DNA of 64,000 nt. Source: DSFO01 sp041640715. GTDB taxonomy: Archaea; Thermoproteota; Thermoprotei; Gearchaeales; Gearchaeaceae. The notes beneath the pieces were generated by a model that worked only from the letters and a program-made list of their open reading frames with translations, did not search any database and was not told where the DNA came from. Position 1 is the first letter of the stretch; each line of letters opens with the position of its first letter. A program made the position numbers and the translations under genes. Positions 26,142 through 35,484 of the stretch are shown piece by piece. Location of the stretch: positions 1 to 64,000 of the forward strand of contig JBEPZU010000005.1 of assembly GCA_041640715.1 (NCBI GenBank), written 5' to 3'.

Positions 26142-26442
26142 AAACTATTGCTTCTTTTAAGATTCTCTTACCTTTTTCGAGATCTGGTTTTCCATTTTCG
26201 TCCAAAGGAACCCTCCCCATGATGTGCTTAATGTTTCCTTTGTCATCTACTAAGAAAACTTGTGGTACTTCTACACCTCCGTATTCATCCTTTTGACCGT
26301 AATTAACTAAGAATTCCCAATCTTCTTGCCTTATTTCCAGTTCTAAGTTCGTCTCATTGGAGACTTCTTCTACCAACTTTTTAACGTATTTTGAAGATGT
26401 TTCCCACTCAGCTATGACGGCTATTATTTTCTTAACGGGCAT
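26134..26442 (-). CDS. Thioredoxin-fold protein lacking the CXXC site
   Basis: The 102 residues follow the thioredoxin pattern: a first strand (KKIIAVIAEW), a helix, a strand, a loop with the cis-proline-like EVPQVFLVD (Pro60), and a final strand and helix. Where thioredoxins have WCxxC this protein has Trp13 followed by ETSS and no cysteine at all. It cannot do thiol-disulphide exchange by the normal route, so it may be a binding or scaffold domain. It overlaps the end of the DNA polymerase gene by eight bases on the opposite strand. Confidence 0.6.
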   Translation of the reverse strand: MPVKKIIAVIAEWETSSKYVKKLVEEVSNETNLELEIRQEDWEFLVNYGQKDEYGGVEVPQVFLVDDKGNIKHIMGRVPLDENGKPDLEKGKRILKEAIVST

Positions 26443-26462
26443 AGTAAAGATTCAATTTGCTT

Positions 26463-27170
26463 CTATTTTAACTTAACCCCTAATAACAAAGTTATCAAGG
26501 AAAAAATTATATCCCCTGCTATGATTGTTACAGGTATTGATATTAGCATGTATACCAAAAAAGGTTGGATTTTCTCGCACCAATGTTCGTTAAGAACTAA
26601 ACTTTTAGTTTCTTCAAAGTTTTCTATATCCAATTTGAAGTTGACTTTACCGTTTATCAATACGGGAATGTAGAATTTCTTTTTCTCAAATTCCTCTCTT
26701 GTTAGCTTCTGGGCAAACAGAAAAAGCAAAAGTTTGTCCTTAAAGCTCAATTCGGTCTCAAATAATTTACCCTTTTTCAAAGAAAAGTTCAGATTCTTAG
26801 CTATATTCACGAATATGTAAAAAGAATTTAATACTATTGCGTTGAATGCAATTGAAAGCGGAAGGATTAGCGGCTTAAAAAATATCGGTTCAAAAGGAAA
26901 GTTAGGTAATGCTAATGCTAAACTCCATATCGCCTTAGCGTCTGCACCCCCAAATTTAAATAAATAAAACAAAGCTAAGCCGAATAGAAAAGATGGTAAA
27001 AGAATGATTAAAAGATTAAAACCTTCTTCTATTATCGAAAAAGGCAAATTCAAAATCAATAATAAAATCCATAGTTCATCTTCGACTTCTCTTTTCTTTA
27101 TATCGAAATAGCTCGCAATACCCATGATCACTAGAACTACAGTGAGTTTGTAGAGATAGACAATTTCCAT
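26463..27170 (-). CDS. Prepilin peptidase, A24 family (PibD/EppA-like)
   Basis: This membrane aspartic protease would cut the basic leader from class III prepilins. The two catalytic Asp residues are expected at Asp23 (SYFDIKKREVED) and Asp77 in FGGADAK, the archaeal version of GxGD. About six membrane helices are visible, with a soluble loop of about 75 residues (about 130-205) before the last one. At 235 residues it fits the archaeal peptidases. It is not next to the pilus operon at 2169-10569, but it is the only such peptidase in the window and is its likely partner. Confidence 0.85.
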   Translation of the reverse strand: MEIVYLYKLTVVLVIMGIASYFDIKKREVEDELWILLLILNLPFSIIEEGFNLLIILLPSFLFGLALFYLFKFGGADAKAIWSLALALPNFPFEPIFFKPLILPLSIAFNAIVLNSFYIFVNIAKNLNFSLKKGKLFETELSFKDKLLLFLFAQKLTREEFEKKKFYIPVLINGKVNFKLDIENFEETKSLVLNEHWCEKIQPFLVYMLISIPVTIIAGDIIFSLITLLLGVKLK

Positions 27171-27180
27171 AATTTGAAAA

Positions 27181-27188
27181 TTTTTATA
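27181..27188 (+). promoter_or_regulatory. TATA box of the 27210 gene
   Basis: TTTTTATA lies 22-29 bases before the ATG at 27210 in the 39-base gap to the divergent peptidase gene. The spacing suggests a leaderless transcript. Confidence 0.5.
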
Positions 27189-27209
27189 ACCTATTAAGTT
27201 TCCTATTTT

Positions 27210-27644
27210 ATGCAGATGCTCAGGAAATTAGTGTTAATGTATGTAATTTCATTACATACACTTTCTACCATCTACGTATATAATGTTGTTAAGACAGGAA
27301 TCTCTTATACCTTCTTAGCTACTTCAATTTCCTCCTTGATTCTATTGCTTTTGTCTTCAAATCTTTACATTAAAGTTGTTATTGAAGAAGGAAAGACGAG
27401 AATGAGAGAGCACATCTATCTTTTTGCACTAATTATTTTACCTATAACTTTTGTTTATTATTTGCCAATTTTTTATTATAATCAAATAATTGATTTATTA
27501 AGTAGAGTTTTACCTTCGATATCTTTATACTTATTGTGGTTATCATATAACCCTATTTATATATTATTTATATTACCTCAATTCTTGGTATCATTAATTT
27601 CTTCTTTGTTTGTTTATTTCTATATTTCAAAAAAGAAATTTTGA
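27210..27644 (+). CDS. Unknown four-helix membrane protein
   Basis: The 144 residues form about four hydrophobic helices (roughly 8-28, 30-53, 68-90 and 115-140) with a short basic loop around 58-66 and a Lys-rich C terminus. I do not recognise the family. The gene stands alone, divergent from the prepilin peptidase and convergent with the TldE gene. A membrane component linked to the pilus peptidase is possible, but nothing in the sequence proves it. Confidence 0.5.
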   Translation: MQMLRKLVLMYVISLHTLSTIYVYNVVKTGISYTFLATSISSLILLLLSSNLYIKVVIEEGKTRMREHIYLFALIILPITFVYYLPIFYYNQIIDLLSRVLPSISLYLLWLSYNPIYILFILPQFLVSLISSLFVYFYISKKKF

Positions 27645-27678
27645 TTATAAAATAAAATATTCAATAGCGACTTAAGAA

Positions 27679-29004
27679 TTATTCCGAAGTAGTTATATTA
27701 ACTGCTTCTACTAGTGCATAAGGTACATAGGTAGGCACATTGACTTCCCACCATTGTATAGGATAAACCCTATTAGAAAGTGCTTTAATATTACGTAAAA
27801 CATTCAAGAAATTATCGCTCAGCCTAGCACCTAAAAACGCTTGTTTTATCTCAGAGTTTTCTATCAAGAAAACACCATCTCTTAGTATTGTCGAGAAATC
27901 TCCTGTTTGATAGTTCTGAAATCTTGTATACCAATTATTAACGATTAACAGTCCTCTCCTCATTTCTTTTATCATTTCATCTTCTTTGAAATCTCCTTCT
28001 TTTACATGTACGCTCCAAGGTAAAGGAAAGTTTATTCCTGCATTTCCTGTGCTTTCAGTATTGAACTTCTTAGCTGTGGTCAAATTATGCAAATATGTCT
28101 TAAGTACACCTTGACTTATTATTTCTTTTCTCCGAGTAGGTATACATTCTTGGTCAAATCTTGCATATCCAGCTGAACTTTTCTCCTTAGGATCGTCTAT
28201 TAAATTAAATATGTCGCTTGCAACTTTTGTGCCTATCTTTCCTGCTAGGAATGAATATCCTAATTCCACACTATGGGCTGAACTTGCATTTGCTACGTGT
28301 TCTGCTATGCTTGCAAATATCATTGGCGATAGTATTGCTGTGTATTTCCCAGGTTCGATTTTTTTATGATTAACATTGAGCTTGGAATAGTATACAGCTT
28401 TTTCTACTACGGTTTTCCAATCCAAATCTTTTATGCTCCTTGCTGAATATGCCCATTGGCCTGTTGAATTTGAATCCATGAAGCACCTATGATTCAACAT
28501 GACTCCAGTTCTTTTGTCTTCTGCATAAATCCCATTGGAAGTCCAACATTTAATTTCTGAATAAGTCACCTTCAATGTGCCTGCGCATTTTTTCGCATTC
28601 AAATTTAGGGTTTCATTTATTATGTTCTCTACAAAATCCAAACTTTTCTCAGAGATCTTCGCAGTTTCTTCATCTGGTTCTAGGATATCATCATACTGGA
28701 ATTTAATATTGGGCAAGCTCGCATATACTTCCTGTTCTTCGAGTTGCGATGCAATTTTAATTAATTCATTAGAAAGTTGTGCTGGATCAAAATATAAATT
28801 ATTTAATTCTGTTATTAATTTTCTTTTATTATAACCTACGCATATAGATAATATAGAATCATCGTTCATAATAGGTATCATTATTTCATTATTAGCATAT
28901 CTAATTATGTTAGTAGTTGTTTTGTTTAAAGATACTATTACATCGCTTGCATTTTTATTCTGTAAATTCTTGATTAAACTTTCTATTCTGTTTTCAATAC
29001 TCAT
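27679..29004 (-). CDS. tldE: TldE/PmbA-family protein
   Basis: This is the non-catalytic or regulatory half of the TldD/TldE heterodimeric metalloprotease, in which TldE lacks the HExxxH zinc site. Family stretches include YSFLAGKIGTKVASD and the late TGDFSTILRDGVFLIEN. The frame is open to 29085, but those codons overlap the TldD gene and are basic and Cys-rich, unlike the family. The ATG at 29004 starts MSIENRIESL and forms an ATGA overlap with the TldD stop, so I use it (441 residues). Known pairs degrade peptides or mature modified peptides. Confidence 0.85.
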   Translation of the reverse strand: MSIENRIESLIKNLQNKNASDVIVSLNKTTTNIIRYANNEIMIPIMNDDSILSICVGYNKRKLITELNNLYFDPAQLSNELIKIASQLEEQEVYASLPNIKFQYDDILEPDEETAKISEKSLDFVENIINETLNLNAKKCAGTLKVTYSEIKCWTSNGIYAEDKRTGVMLNHRCFMDSNSTGQWAYSARSIKDLDWKTVVEKAVYYSKLNVNHKKIEPGKYTAILSPMIFASIAEHVANASSAHSVELGYSFLAGKIGTKVASDIFNLIDDPKEKSSAGYARFDQECIPTRRKEIISQGVLKTYLHNLTTAKKFNTESTGNAGINFPLPWSVHVKEGDFKEDEMIKEMRRGLLIVNNWYTRFQNYQTGDFSTILRDGVFLIENSEIKQAFLGARLSDNFLNVLRNIKALSNRVYPIQWWEVNVPTYVPYALVEAVNITTSE

Positions 29005-30419
29005 TTTATCCAGATATTTCTTGCTCTTATAGTAGGTCCTCCAAACCAAACAGGAACTCCTTGCATGGGTTCTCCTTTTCCACATATCCCTGCTTCAAAC
29101 TTCAAATCTTTTCCTACTGCGTCTATACTTTTGAATAACTTACCCGTGGTGACTTCTAGCACAGGATTTCTGAGCAATCCTTTGATTTCTCCGTTTTCTA
29201 TCAAATATACCTCTAGACCGCCATACTTTTGATTCCATCTTCTATCATCAATGTTCCACTCCATGTAGGATTTAAAGTAAACACCTTTCTTTATATCTTC
29301 TAGCAATTCTTCAAAACTATGGTCCCCAGCTTCTATGAATGTGTTGGACATCCTTATGAGAGGTTCATTAAAGTAAGCTGTAGCACGAGCAGATCCATTA
29401 CTCTTCAATGAAAGCTTAGAAGCGTATTCTCTATTTAACAGGAATTCTTCTACGATGCCATTTTTTATTAAATACTTCTTCCTGGCAGGTACACCTTCTT
29501 CATCATAAACATAGAAGCCCAACGATTTTTCTATCAGAGGATTGTCTACTATTGTTAAAACGTCACTTCCAATTTTTTCTTTTTTAAGCATCTCTACATT
29601 TACATAAGATTCGCCACCTTGAGCAGCTTCTCTTCCTAGAATCCTGTCTGCTTCAAAAGGATGACCACAAGCTTCGTGGGAAATAAGTCCAGATATTTCT
29701 CCGTCTATTAGAACATCATAATAACCACTTTCTTTCAATTTCTCTCCTTCGTCCAATATCTTACCTAAAATTTTGACTTCTTCTTCTATTTTATCTTCAA
29801 TTTTCAATTCTTCCAGATATTCTAGTCCTGAAGATCCTCCTTCAGATTTTTGTCTTTGTAAAATCCCTTTTTGTGGGTCTAAGACTGTGAAGAATCTAGT
29901 GACAGCAATGCGAGGTATTCTGTGCTCTATGTGTGAACCCTCGCTATTAACATATGTTCTGTTATCTAGGGAAGTAATCAAAAAGAAAACCCTTATTAAG
30001 GCTCTTTTCTCAGCAGAAGTTACCCTCTTGTCCAATTCCTTAAAATATTTAAGAGTTTCTTCCAAATCGAATTCTATTGGATTTTGTTTGGGCTTAACTA
30101 AGCATATATCCCTATAAGCTCTGGCTTTTTCTATTTCTATTTTGCTTCCTCTCTTCTCGTTTGCTTTAGCCATTTTTATAGCTTTCCTGCAACTTTCGAG
30201 AACGCTTTCTAATTCAAGGACGTTTGTTGAAGCGAATCCGAATGAATTTTCAACCAAGACTCTTATACCTATTCCCCTATAAGATGCAATGCCGTAATTT
30301 TTCATATTGCCGTTGAATATTTCCATATGATTTACTTTTGCATCTTGGTATCTGACCTCTACGAATTTAGCGCCCTCTTTAGATGCAAAATCTATAACTT
30401 TCTGAAAAAGTTCTTCCAT
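29001..30419 (-). CDS. tldD: TldD-family metalloprotease
   Basis: The zinc site HEACGH is in the middle of the protein (ISHEACGHPFEADRI), followed by the family blocks GREAAQGGESYVN and DEEGVPARKKYLI and a late GICGKGEPMQG. The 472 residues match TldD. It forms a heterodimer with TldE, encoded just downstream with an ATGA overlap. In other organisms the pair removes leader peptides or degrades unfolded peptides. No modified-peptide cluster is visible nearby, so the natural substrate is open. Confidence 0.9.
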   Translation of the reverse strand: MEELFQKVIDFASKEGAKFVEVRYQDAKVNHMEIFNGNMKNYGIASYRGIGIRVLVENSFGFASTNVLELESVLESCRKAIKMAKANEKRGSKIEIEKARAYRDICLVKPKQNPIEFDLEETLKYFKELDKRVTSAEKRALIRVFFLITSLDNRTYVNSEGSHIEHRIPRIAVTRFFTVLDPQKGILQRQKSEGGSSGLEYLEELKIEDKIEEEVKILGKILDEGEKLKESGYYDVLIDGEISGLISHEACGHPFEADRILGREAAQGGESYVNVEMLKKEKIGSDVLTIVDNPLIEKSLGFYVYDEEGVPARKKYLIKNGIVEEFLLNREYASKLSLKSNGSARATAYFNEPLIRMSNTFIEAGDHSFEELLEDIKKGVYFKSYMEWNIDDRRWNQKYGGLEVYLIENGEIKGLLRNPVLEVTTGKLFKSIDAVGKDLKFEAGICGKGEPMQGVPVWFGGPTIRARNIWIK

Positions 30420-30466
30420 TAAGTTTTAATCTTTCTGCGGTATAAATGTGTTTGTGTGAAATACGG

Positions 30467-31066
30467 TTAAATGTTTTGGGTTGTTTTTAGCTCAGAGAGA
30501 TTGTAAATCGTCCTGAGTATAACCGCTAAATTACCTAAGAGGAAGATTAGTAAAAAAACAACTTCGAAAGAGTTCTTGAACACGGGATAAATGAAGGAGG
30601 CTAGAATTATCAAAAGCAACCTATCACCTCTTTCTCCTACAACCGTATTGCCTTTAGTCCTTTCTTGGCCAAGATTAAGCTCCAATTTAGCTCGTGTATA
30701 CGAAGGTATCATAGATCCGAATATCGCTAGAGCTACATAGATCCATCCTGATAAACCTGCGATGCCAATCGCTATTATCGGTATGAAATCAGAATATCTA
30801 TCGATTAAAGAATCCAGAAAATTACCTAATTTGGTTTCCATTTTAGCAGTTCTAGCGATCATTCCATCTAGCATATCTAAGAAACCAGATAGAGCGAGTA
30901 ATAGAGCAGCTATTATAGGATGCTTGAAATAATACAATATTCCAGATATGATAGCTAAGATTAACGCAGAAAGCGTTACCGAATTGGGGCTTACGCCGTT
31001 TTTAATCAGTATAGTTGCCAACGATTGAAAGAGTTTTTCGGATTTATTTCTAAGAAAGCCTAACAT
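30467..31066 (-). CDS. CDP-alcohol phosphatidyltransferase (archaetidylinositol-phosphate synthase-like)
   Basis: This membrane enzyme has the complete family signature: Asp64, Asp67, Gly68, Ala71-Arg72, Gly81, Asp85 and Asp89 in the second helix region (LDGMIARTAKMETKLGNF). About six membrane helices are present. It would join CDP-archaeol to a polar head group to make membrane lipid. The short length (199) and lineage favour archaetidylinositol phosphate synthase, but glycerol phosphate or serine acceptors cannot be excluded. Its start overlaps the LysRS stop by one base. Confidence 0.82.
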   Translation of the reverse strand: MLGFLRNKSEKLFQSLATILIKNGVSPNSVTLSALILAIISGILYYFKHPIIAALLLALSGFLDMLDGMIARTAKMETKLGNFLDSLIDRYSDFIPIIAIGIAGLSGWIYVALAIFGSMIPSYTRAKLELNLGQERTKGNTVVGERGDRLLLIILASFIYPVFKNSFEVVFLLIFLLGNLAVILRTIYNLSELKTTQNI

Positions 31067-32664
31067 TAAGAAATCGCTTCTCTAATTAGTTGCAAAATTT
31101 TTTCTTTTCCTACGGCTTGAATCAGGGAAACGAGTTTAGGTCCGCTGTCTTTTGATAAAATTATTCGATACAATATCTTAAACCCATGTTTTGGTTCAAT
31201 GGCTGTTTTTCTCATCGAATCATATAATTTCCTTTCCAACTCTACAACGTCCTTACCTTCCCATTTTTCTACGCTTTCGTAAACATTTCTTAACATGACT
31301 ATCTCTTTTTCGTTTAGGTTCTTTTTAAAATCAGGCAAAACATTCTCGGCTATCTTTATTTGCATGTTCTCTCCCCCGTATTTTTTAACCCAATATTCTA
31401 CTTTTCTTGACATTTCTTCCAAGAAATTGAGTTCTTCAGGATCAGGTTCGCTTTTTAAATATCCTATTTTCATCAGCTTCTTGACCAATTCTGTTGTTCT
31501 ATCTTCTTGGGGGGTTATTTGAACCAAGATCGCCATTAGATGATAGGGAATTTGCAAGCCTAGTTTCTTAGGTGGATTGAAATCATTGGCTGCTTCGTAG
31601 CTGAATTTGATATCGAAAATCATATCTTTTCTCGGTGGCTCTTCAAGACCTAAATATATCCTTTCTACTTTATCGTATTCTTCATGAAGCGCGGGTATAG
31701 TCACACTAGGATTGAAATCTAAATGTGTTTTTTCTTTCATGACGAAATACCAATATTTGAGCACTTGAGGTCTACCTACTCTCAACCATTCGTCTATGTC
31801 GAACGATACTCCTTCAGAACTTCCCATGGGTTCTTTTTTGCCATCAATAACTAGACTAACCCATTCGTAAGCTAAACCCTTTGGGGGATTTAGTCCGAAG
31901 ATCTCTTTATAGAGCTCATTGCAACTTTCTCTGCTGCCTCCTGCAGCTGCATGGTCTTTTCCATAGAATTCTACGTCTACTAAGAAGGTATACCATAAAC
32001 TAACCCATTCTGTTCTCCATTCAAGTTTTCCACTGTTTATTTTCGTTTTCCCTTCGTTGCCGCATCTACCGCAGATATAAAAAACATCATCATCTATTAT
32101 CTTTGTTACTTTAGTGGTTAGGATGTTATGGCATTTATCGCATAGAGGCTTCAGAGGCGTCCAATTTTGACCGAGCTTTTCTCCTTTATACTTATTGAGG
32201 ATTTTTCTTGCTTTTTCTTTTTCATTTATGAAAATTTTTATCGCTTCTTTCATCCTAGGATTTTTCTCGTATATCTCATGGGTCATAATTGGTTCTGCAG
32301 TTATTCCGTATGCTTCGTAAGAAAGCTTATAAGGCTCATAAAAATGTTCTACCCAGTTTTCATGACAACCGTTAGGATCTTCTACGTTTAGTATCCTAAT
32401 TCCTTTCCATTCTTCTATGAACTTTTTAGTCACTAAAGGTTCCTTGGCTTTCAAAGGATCTTGTGTATATATCACTACTATATGCTTTACTTCTTTTCCT
32501 TCCTTCCTTAACATCCTAGTTACAGCAGAAGGATATATTACTTCTCCTCTCAGTTTACCTATGTGTATTGGCCCTGAGACAGCCATTCCTCCACTAACTA
32601 CGTACCGCTCTTTACCTTCTTTTAGTATCTCTTCTACGAATCTTTCAAGCCAAGTCTTAATCAT
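31066..32664 (-). CDS. lysS: Lysyl-tRNA synthetase, class I
   Basis: This class I enzyme charges tRNA-Lys and replaces the class II form in many archaea. The HIGH-like motif is GPIHIGKLRG at 31-40 and the KMSKS-like motif is PMGSSEG. A zinc-binding insertion carries CDKC and CGRC around residues 167-198. GGSRESCNE is another class I LysRS block. The 532-residue length is normal. It is sandwiched between S26e (one-base overlap) and the lipid gene, all on the minus strand. Confidence 0.93.
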   Translation of the reverse strand: MIKTWLERFVEEILKEGKERYVVSGGMAVSGPIHIGKLRGEVIYPSAVTRMLRKEGKEVKHIVVIYTQDPLKAKEPLVTKKFIEEWKGIRILNVEDPNGCHENWVEHFYEPYKLSYEAYGITAEPIMTHEIYEKNPRMKEAIKIFINEKEKARKILNKYKGEKLGQNWTPLKPLCDKCHNILTTKVTKIIDDDVFYICGRCGNEGKTKINSGKLEWRTEWVSLWYTFLVDVEFYGKDHAAAGGSRESCNELYKEIFGLNPPKGLAYEWVSLVIDGKKEPMGSSEGVSFDIDEWLRVGRPQVLKYWYFVMKEKTHLDFNPSVTIPALHEEYDKVERIYLGLEEPPRKDMIFDIKFSYEAANDFNPPKKLGLQIPYHLMAILVQITPQEDRTTELVKKLMKIGYLKSEPDPEELNFLEEMSRKVEYWVKKYGGENMQIKIAENVLPDFKKNLNEKEIVMLRNVYESVEKWEGKDVVELERKLYDSMRKTAIEPKHGFKILYRIILSKDSGPKLVSLIQAVGKEKILQLIREAIS

Positions 32665-32948
32665 CAGAATAGCTTCTTTTTAGCTCTCTCTTCTTCTGCT
32701 CTAACTTTTCTTATTCCTCTGAATACTGCACAGGAGACGCAGTATACGACTGTCACAGGTGTCTTGACTATTCTAGCGCCTTTCTTTTCTAGTTCAAGCT
32801 CCAATTGAGGATCTAAGAAAGATTGTTCTTTGGTAACCTTTATCGCTTTACCTCTAGCGATTAATCTTCCACAACCATCACATGTTAATAGCGAATCTCT
32901 TCCCTTTGCCCCTTTAGCTCTGCCCCTACTCTTCCTTTTCTTAGGCAA
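32664..32948 (-). CDS. rps26e: Small ribosomal subunit protein S26e
   Basis: This 94-residue basic protein begins with a Lys/Arg-rich tail (MPKKRKSRGRAKGAKGRD) and contains a zinc ribbon with Cys23-Cys26 and Cys70-Cys73 (CDGC and CVSC). It binds near the mRNA exit of the 30S subunit. S26e is found in eukaryotes and TACK archaea but generally not in Euryarchaeota, so it supports the taxonomic reading. Its stop shares a base with the LysRS start. Confidence 0.92.
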   Translation of the reverse strand: MPKKRKSRGRAKGAKGRDSLLTCDGCGRLIARGKAIKVTKEQSFLDPQLELELEKKGARIVKTPVTVVYCVSCAVFRGIRKVRAEEERAKKKLF

Positions 32949-32993
32949 TGCTGATCACCAATAAGATACTAACGCACTCTAATATTTATTTAA

Positions 32994-34409
32994 TTAATAC
33001 TTCTTAGCCAGATATCCTATTGTTTCAGAATCCTTTCCACAAACTATGCAATTTCCTTTTTCTCTCTTGCTAAAGTCTACACCTAAGAACTTAGTACCCT
33101 TAATTAACTCATCTACTTTAATTTTGCATTCGTTTCTTTCGCAAATATTGAAAATCGCTACTTTATTCTCCAAGATTACTTTTTCGAGTTGATCCATCAT
33201 TTCAACTTTGACGCTTCTTTCTTTCATAGCTTCTCTGACTTTATTCCTAAGTTTCTCTTCTAGTTCACCTAAAGTTGTTTTAATCCAGGCTAATATTTCT
33301 TTTTCATTTATTTCTATCCTCTCTCTAAGTCTAGTAACTAGGGTTAATTTCCCTTCTCTAACTTCTTTAGGGCCTATTTCGATCCTAAGGGGGATGCCCG
33401 CTCTTTCCCATTCATAAAACTTTTCACCGGGAGTTTTTTCAGGATCATCATCTAGTATTACATTATATCCGGCAATTTCTAGCAATTCTTTTAACTCTTT
33501 TGCTTTTTCTAAGATTTCTTGCCTTTCTTTTTCATAAAATATAGGTACTATAACCACATGTATAGGCGCTATGCTTGGCAATAACATGATCCCTACATCG
33601 TCTGTATAATGCATTAGTAGTGATGCTATTACTCTTTCGGAAATACCGTAGCTAAGCTGATGTAGCCAATCATAACTTCCATCCTTTTTCATGAACTTCG
33701 CATCAAAAGCCTTAGCGAAATTCTGTCCTAAGTAATGAATCGAACCTATTTGTAGGCTCTTTCCGTCGGGCAGAATTGTATCAAAGGTGACCGTAATCTC
33801 AGCTCCTGGAAATCTATCCCAAGCTGGCCTTTCAGGAGTTATGAAAGGTATTCCCAATCTAGTGAAAATTTTACAATATACTTCGTATGCATCTCTAAAT
33901 TGTTTTAGAGCATCTTCCTTTGAATCATGGAAAGTAAAGGCTTCTTTGAATGTAGTAATCTCTCTTACTCTTATCATTGGGTGGGTGGCTTCGGTCTCGT
34001 ATCTGAATACGCTAACTATTTGAAAGACCTTTAAAGGAAGATCTTTATAGGACATGATTTTGTCTTTGAATATATATGTCATTGATGTCTCGCTTGTGGG
34101 TCTTAACGCTAGTTCCATCTCTAATTTATTATCCCCCCCTTTGGTAACCCAAAATACTTGTTCTAGAAACCCTATTATGTGCTTTGCCTCTCTTTCTAAC
34201 ATATCTCTAGGTATTAAGAGAGGTAATAAGACTTCCTTATGACCCGTTTTATAAAGTTCTTCTCTTACTATATTCAAGACTTTTTGTCTTATCTCAAACC
34301 CATAAGGAAGCCAAACTCCACAACCTTTTATAGGGTACTTGCCATATTCATAGATCTTGGCTAATTTCAGTAATTCGGTGAAGTTCTCTAACAAGCTCTT
34401 TTTTTCCAT
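32994..34409 (-). CDS. proS: Prolyl-tRNA synthetase, archaeal/eukaryal type
   Basis: This class II enzyme charges tRNA-Pro. Motif 2 lies around VFRYETEATHPMIRVREITTF and motif 3 in LSYGISERVIASLLMHY. An anticodon-binding domain follows (APIHVVIVPIFY) and a C-terminal zinc-binding domain has CERNEC and CIVC. The 471-residue length is typical for archaea. A TATA-like TTTTATACG on the minus strand about 20-28 bases before the ATG suggests its own leaderless promoter. Confidence 0.93.
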   Translation of the reverse strand: MEKKSLLENFTELLKLAKIYEYGKYPIKGCGVWLPYGFEIRQKVLNIVREELYKTGHKEVLLPLLIPRDMLEREAKHIIGFLEQVFWVTKGGDNKLEMELALRPTSETSMTYIFKDKIMSYKDLPLKVFQIVSVFRYETEATHPMIRVREITTFKEAFTFHDSKEDALKQFRDAYEVYCKIFTRLGIPFITPERPAWDRFPGAEITVTFDTILPDGKSLQIGSIHYLGQNFAKAFDAKFMKKDGSYDWLHQLSYGISERVIASLLMHYTDDVGIMLLPSIAPIHVVIVPIFYEKERQEILEKAKELKELLEIAGYNVILDDDPEKTPGEKFYEWERAGIPLRIEIGPKEVREGKLTLVTRLRERIEINEKEILAWIKTTLGELEEKLRNKVREAMKERSVKVEMMDQLEKVILENKVAIFNICERNECKIKVDELIKGTKFLGVDFSKREKGNCIVCGKDSETIGYLAKKY

Positions 34410-34529
34410 TAGTTATTAAATATGAAGCGTATAAAAAATATGTTAATCTTTATTCTCGTCTTTCCCAAAATTTAGCTTTTCCATTCTACCTATCACAGAG
34501 CTTTATCTTAGTATAAGCTCATCTAAACA

Positions 34530-35294
34530 CTATAAAACGTTTCTGCCCCATACAATATAACCGCTATGTCCTATCATCCTTGTCTTAGGTCTAAGTCTTG
34601 TAGGATCGACCTGGTATTCTCTTTCAAGTATTTCTACAACATGCACATCTATGAATTTTTTTTCTAGCATTGCTTTAACCAATTTCTCCATTTGATTGAT
34701 CGTCAAGCAGAACGCTACTAATATTCCCGATGGTTTTAAAACCTCTTTAGCTTTATCTAGGAAATCCCAAGGATTGGGCACATCCATCACTAAGCTATCC
34801 ACTTCTTTTTCTTCTATTCCAGTTGATGCGTCTTTATTCTTTAGAGTTACGTATTGTTGCAATCCCAATCTTTCAAGGTTTTTAGAAGCTATTTTTATGA
34901 GTTCTTCCTTAATCTCATAAGAATAAACATGTCCTTCAGTCTTAACGAAGTTAGCTAATACGCAAGTTAAAGCACCGCTACCTGTGCCTATCTCAACTAC
35001 CCTAGAACCATTTTTTATATCCGCTACCAAAACTATATACATAGCATCCTTAGGGTAGATTATTTGTGTTTTTCTAATGAGCTTTGGAATATAGTCTATT
35101 AGTGTAGGTTTACAGATGTGGAAATCGACACCTATATTGCTTTTTATTTTTTCTCCATAACTTTTCTTTAGAAGTTCTTGCGTATCGATATAGCCTTTAT
35201 GAGTATGGAATCGCTTAGCCGGTTCTACTTTTATTAAATATTTTCGTCTATCATCAAGTATTAAAAGGACATCTTCATTTTCTTTCAAGGTCAT
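34530..35294 (-). CDS. trmI: tRNA (adenine-N1)-methyltransferase, TrmI type
   Basis: This SAM-dependent Rossmann methyltransferase modifies A57/A58 in the tRNA T loop. The SAM motif is VVEIGTGSGALT, preceded by the TrmI-specific IYPKDAMYIVLVADI and followed by SLVMDVPNPWDFLDKA. The 254-residue length and N-terminal beta domain match archaeal TrmI. It overlaps the zinc ribbon gene upstream by 20 bases, so the small proteins upstream may be co-expressed. Confidence 0.88.
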   Translation of the reverse strand: MTLKENEDVLLILDDRRKYLIKVEPAKRFHTHKGYIDTQELLKKSYGEKIKSNIGVDFHICKPTLIDYIPKLIRKTQIIYPKDAMYIVLVADIKNGSRVVEIGTGSGALTCVLANFVKTEGHVYSYEIKEELIKIASKNLERLGLQQYVTLKNKDASTGIEEKEVDSLVMDVPNPWDFLDKAKEVLKPSGILVAFCLTINQMEKLVKAMLEKKFIDVHVVEILEREYQVDPTRLRPKTRMIGHSGYIVWGRNVL

Positions 35295-35484
35295 GTTTTA
35301 AGCTAAGTTTTAGTTTCTTTACAACTTCTGAAGCTTTGTAAGCATTATCGAAAACTCCGTACTGAATACTTTCTTTAACATTGAATCTCTTACCGCATCT
35401 TACACAAACCTTCGTTTTGTAGTAAGCATAATAAGCCATTATTTCACCGCAATTAGGGCATTTAGAAACCCTAATCTTACTCAT
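35275..35484 (-). CDS. Small zinc ribbon protein (DUF1922-like)
   Basis: The 69-residue protein holds one zinc ribbon: Cys9 and Cys12 (CPNC), then Cys27 and Cys30 (CVRC), with a helical C-terminal tail. It resembles the small archaeal DUF1922 zinc ribbons of unknown function. It overlaps both neighbours (TrmI downstream, the coiled-coil protein upstream by eight bases), so it sits inside a three-gene operon. A role with tRNA modification is only inferred from that context. Confidence 0.7.
   Translation of the reverse strand: MSKIRVSKCPNCGEIMAYYAYYKTKVCVRCGKRFNVKESIQYGVFDNAYKASEVVKKLKLSLKHDLERK

Noticed and set aside
26134..26442. Thioredoxin or glutaredoxin enzyme
   Set aside because: The fold fits, but there is no cysteine at all, so a redox enzyme call would be wrong.
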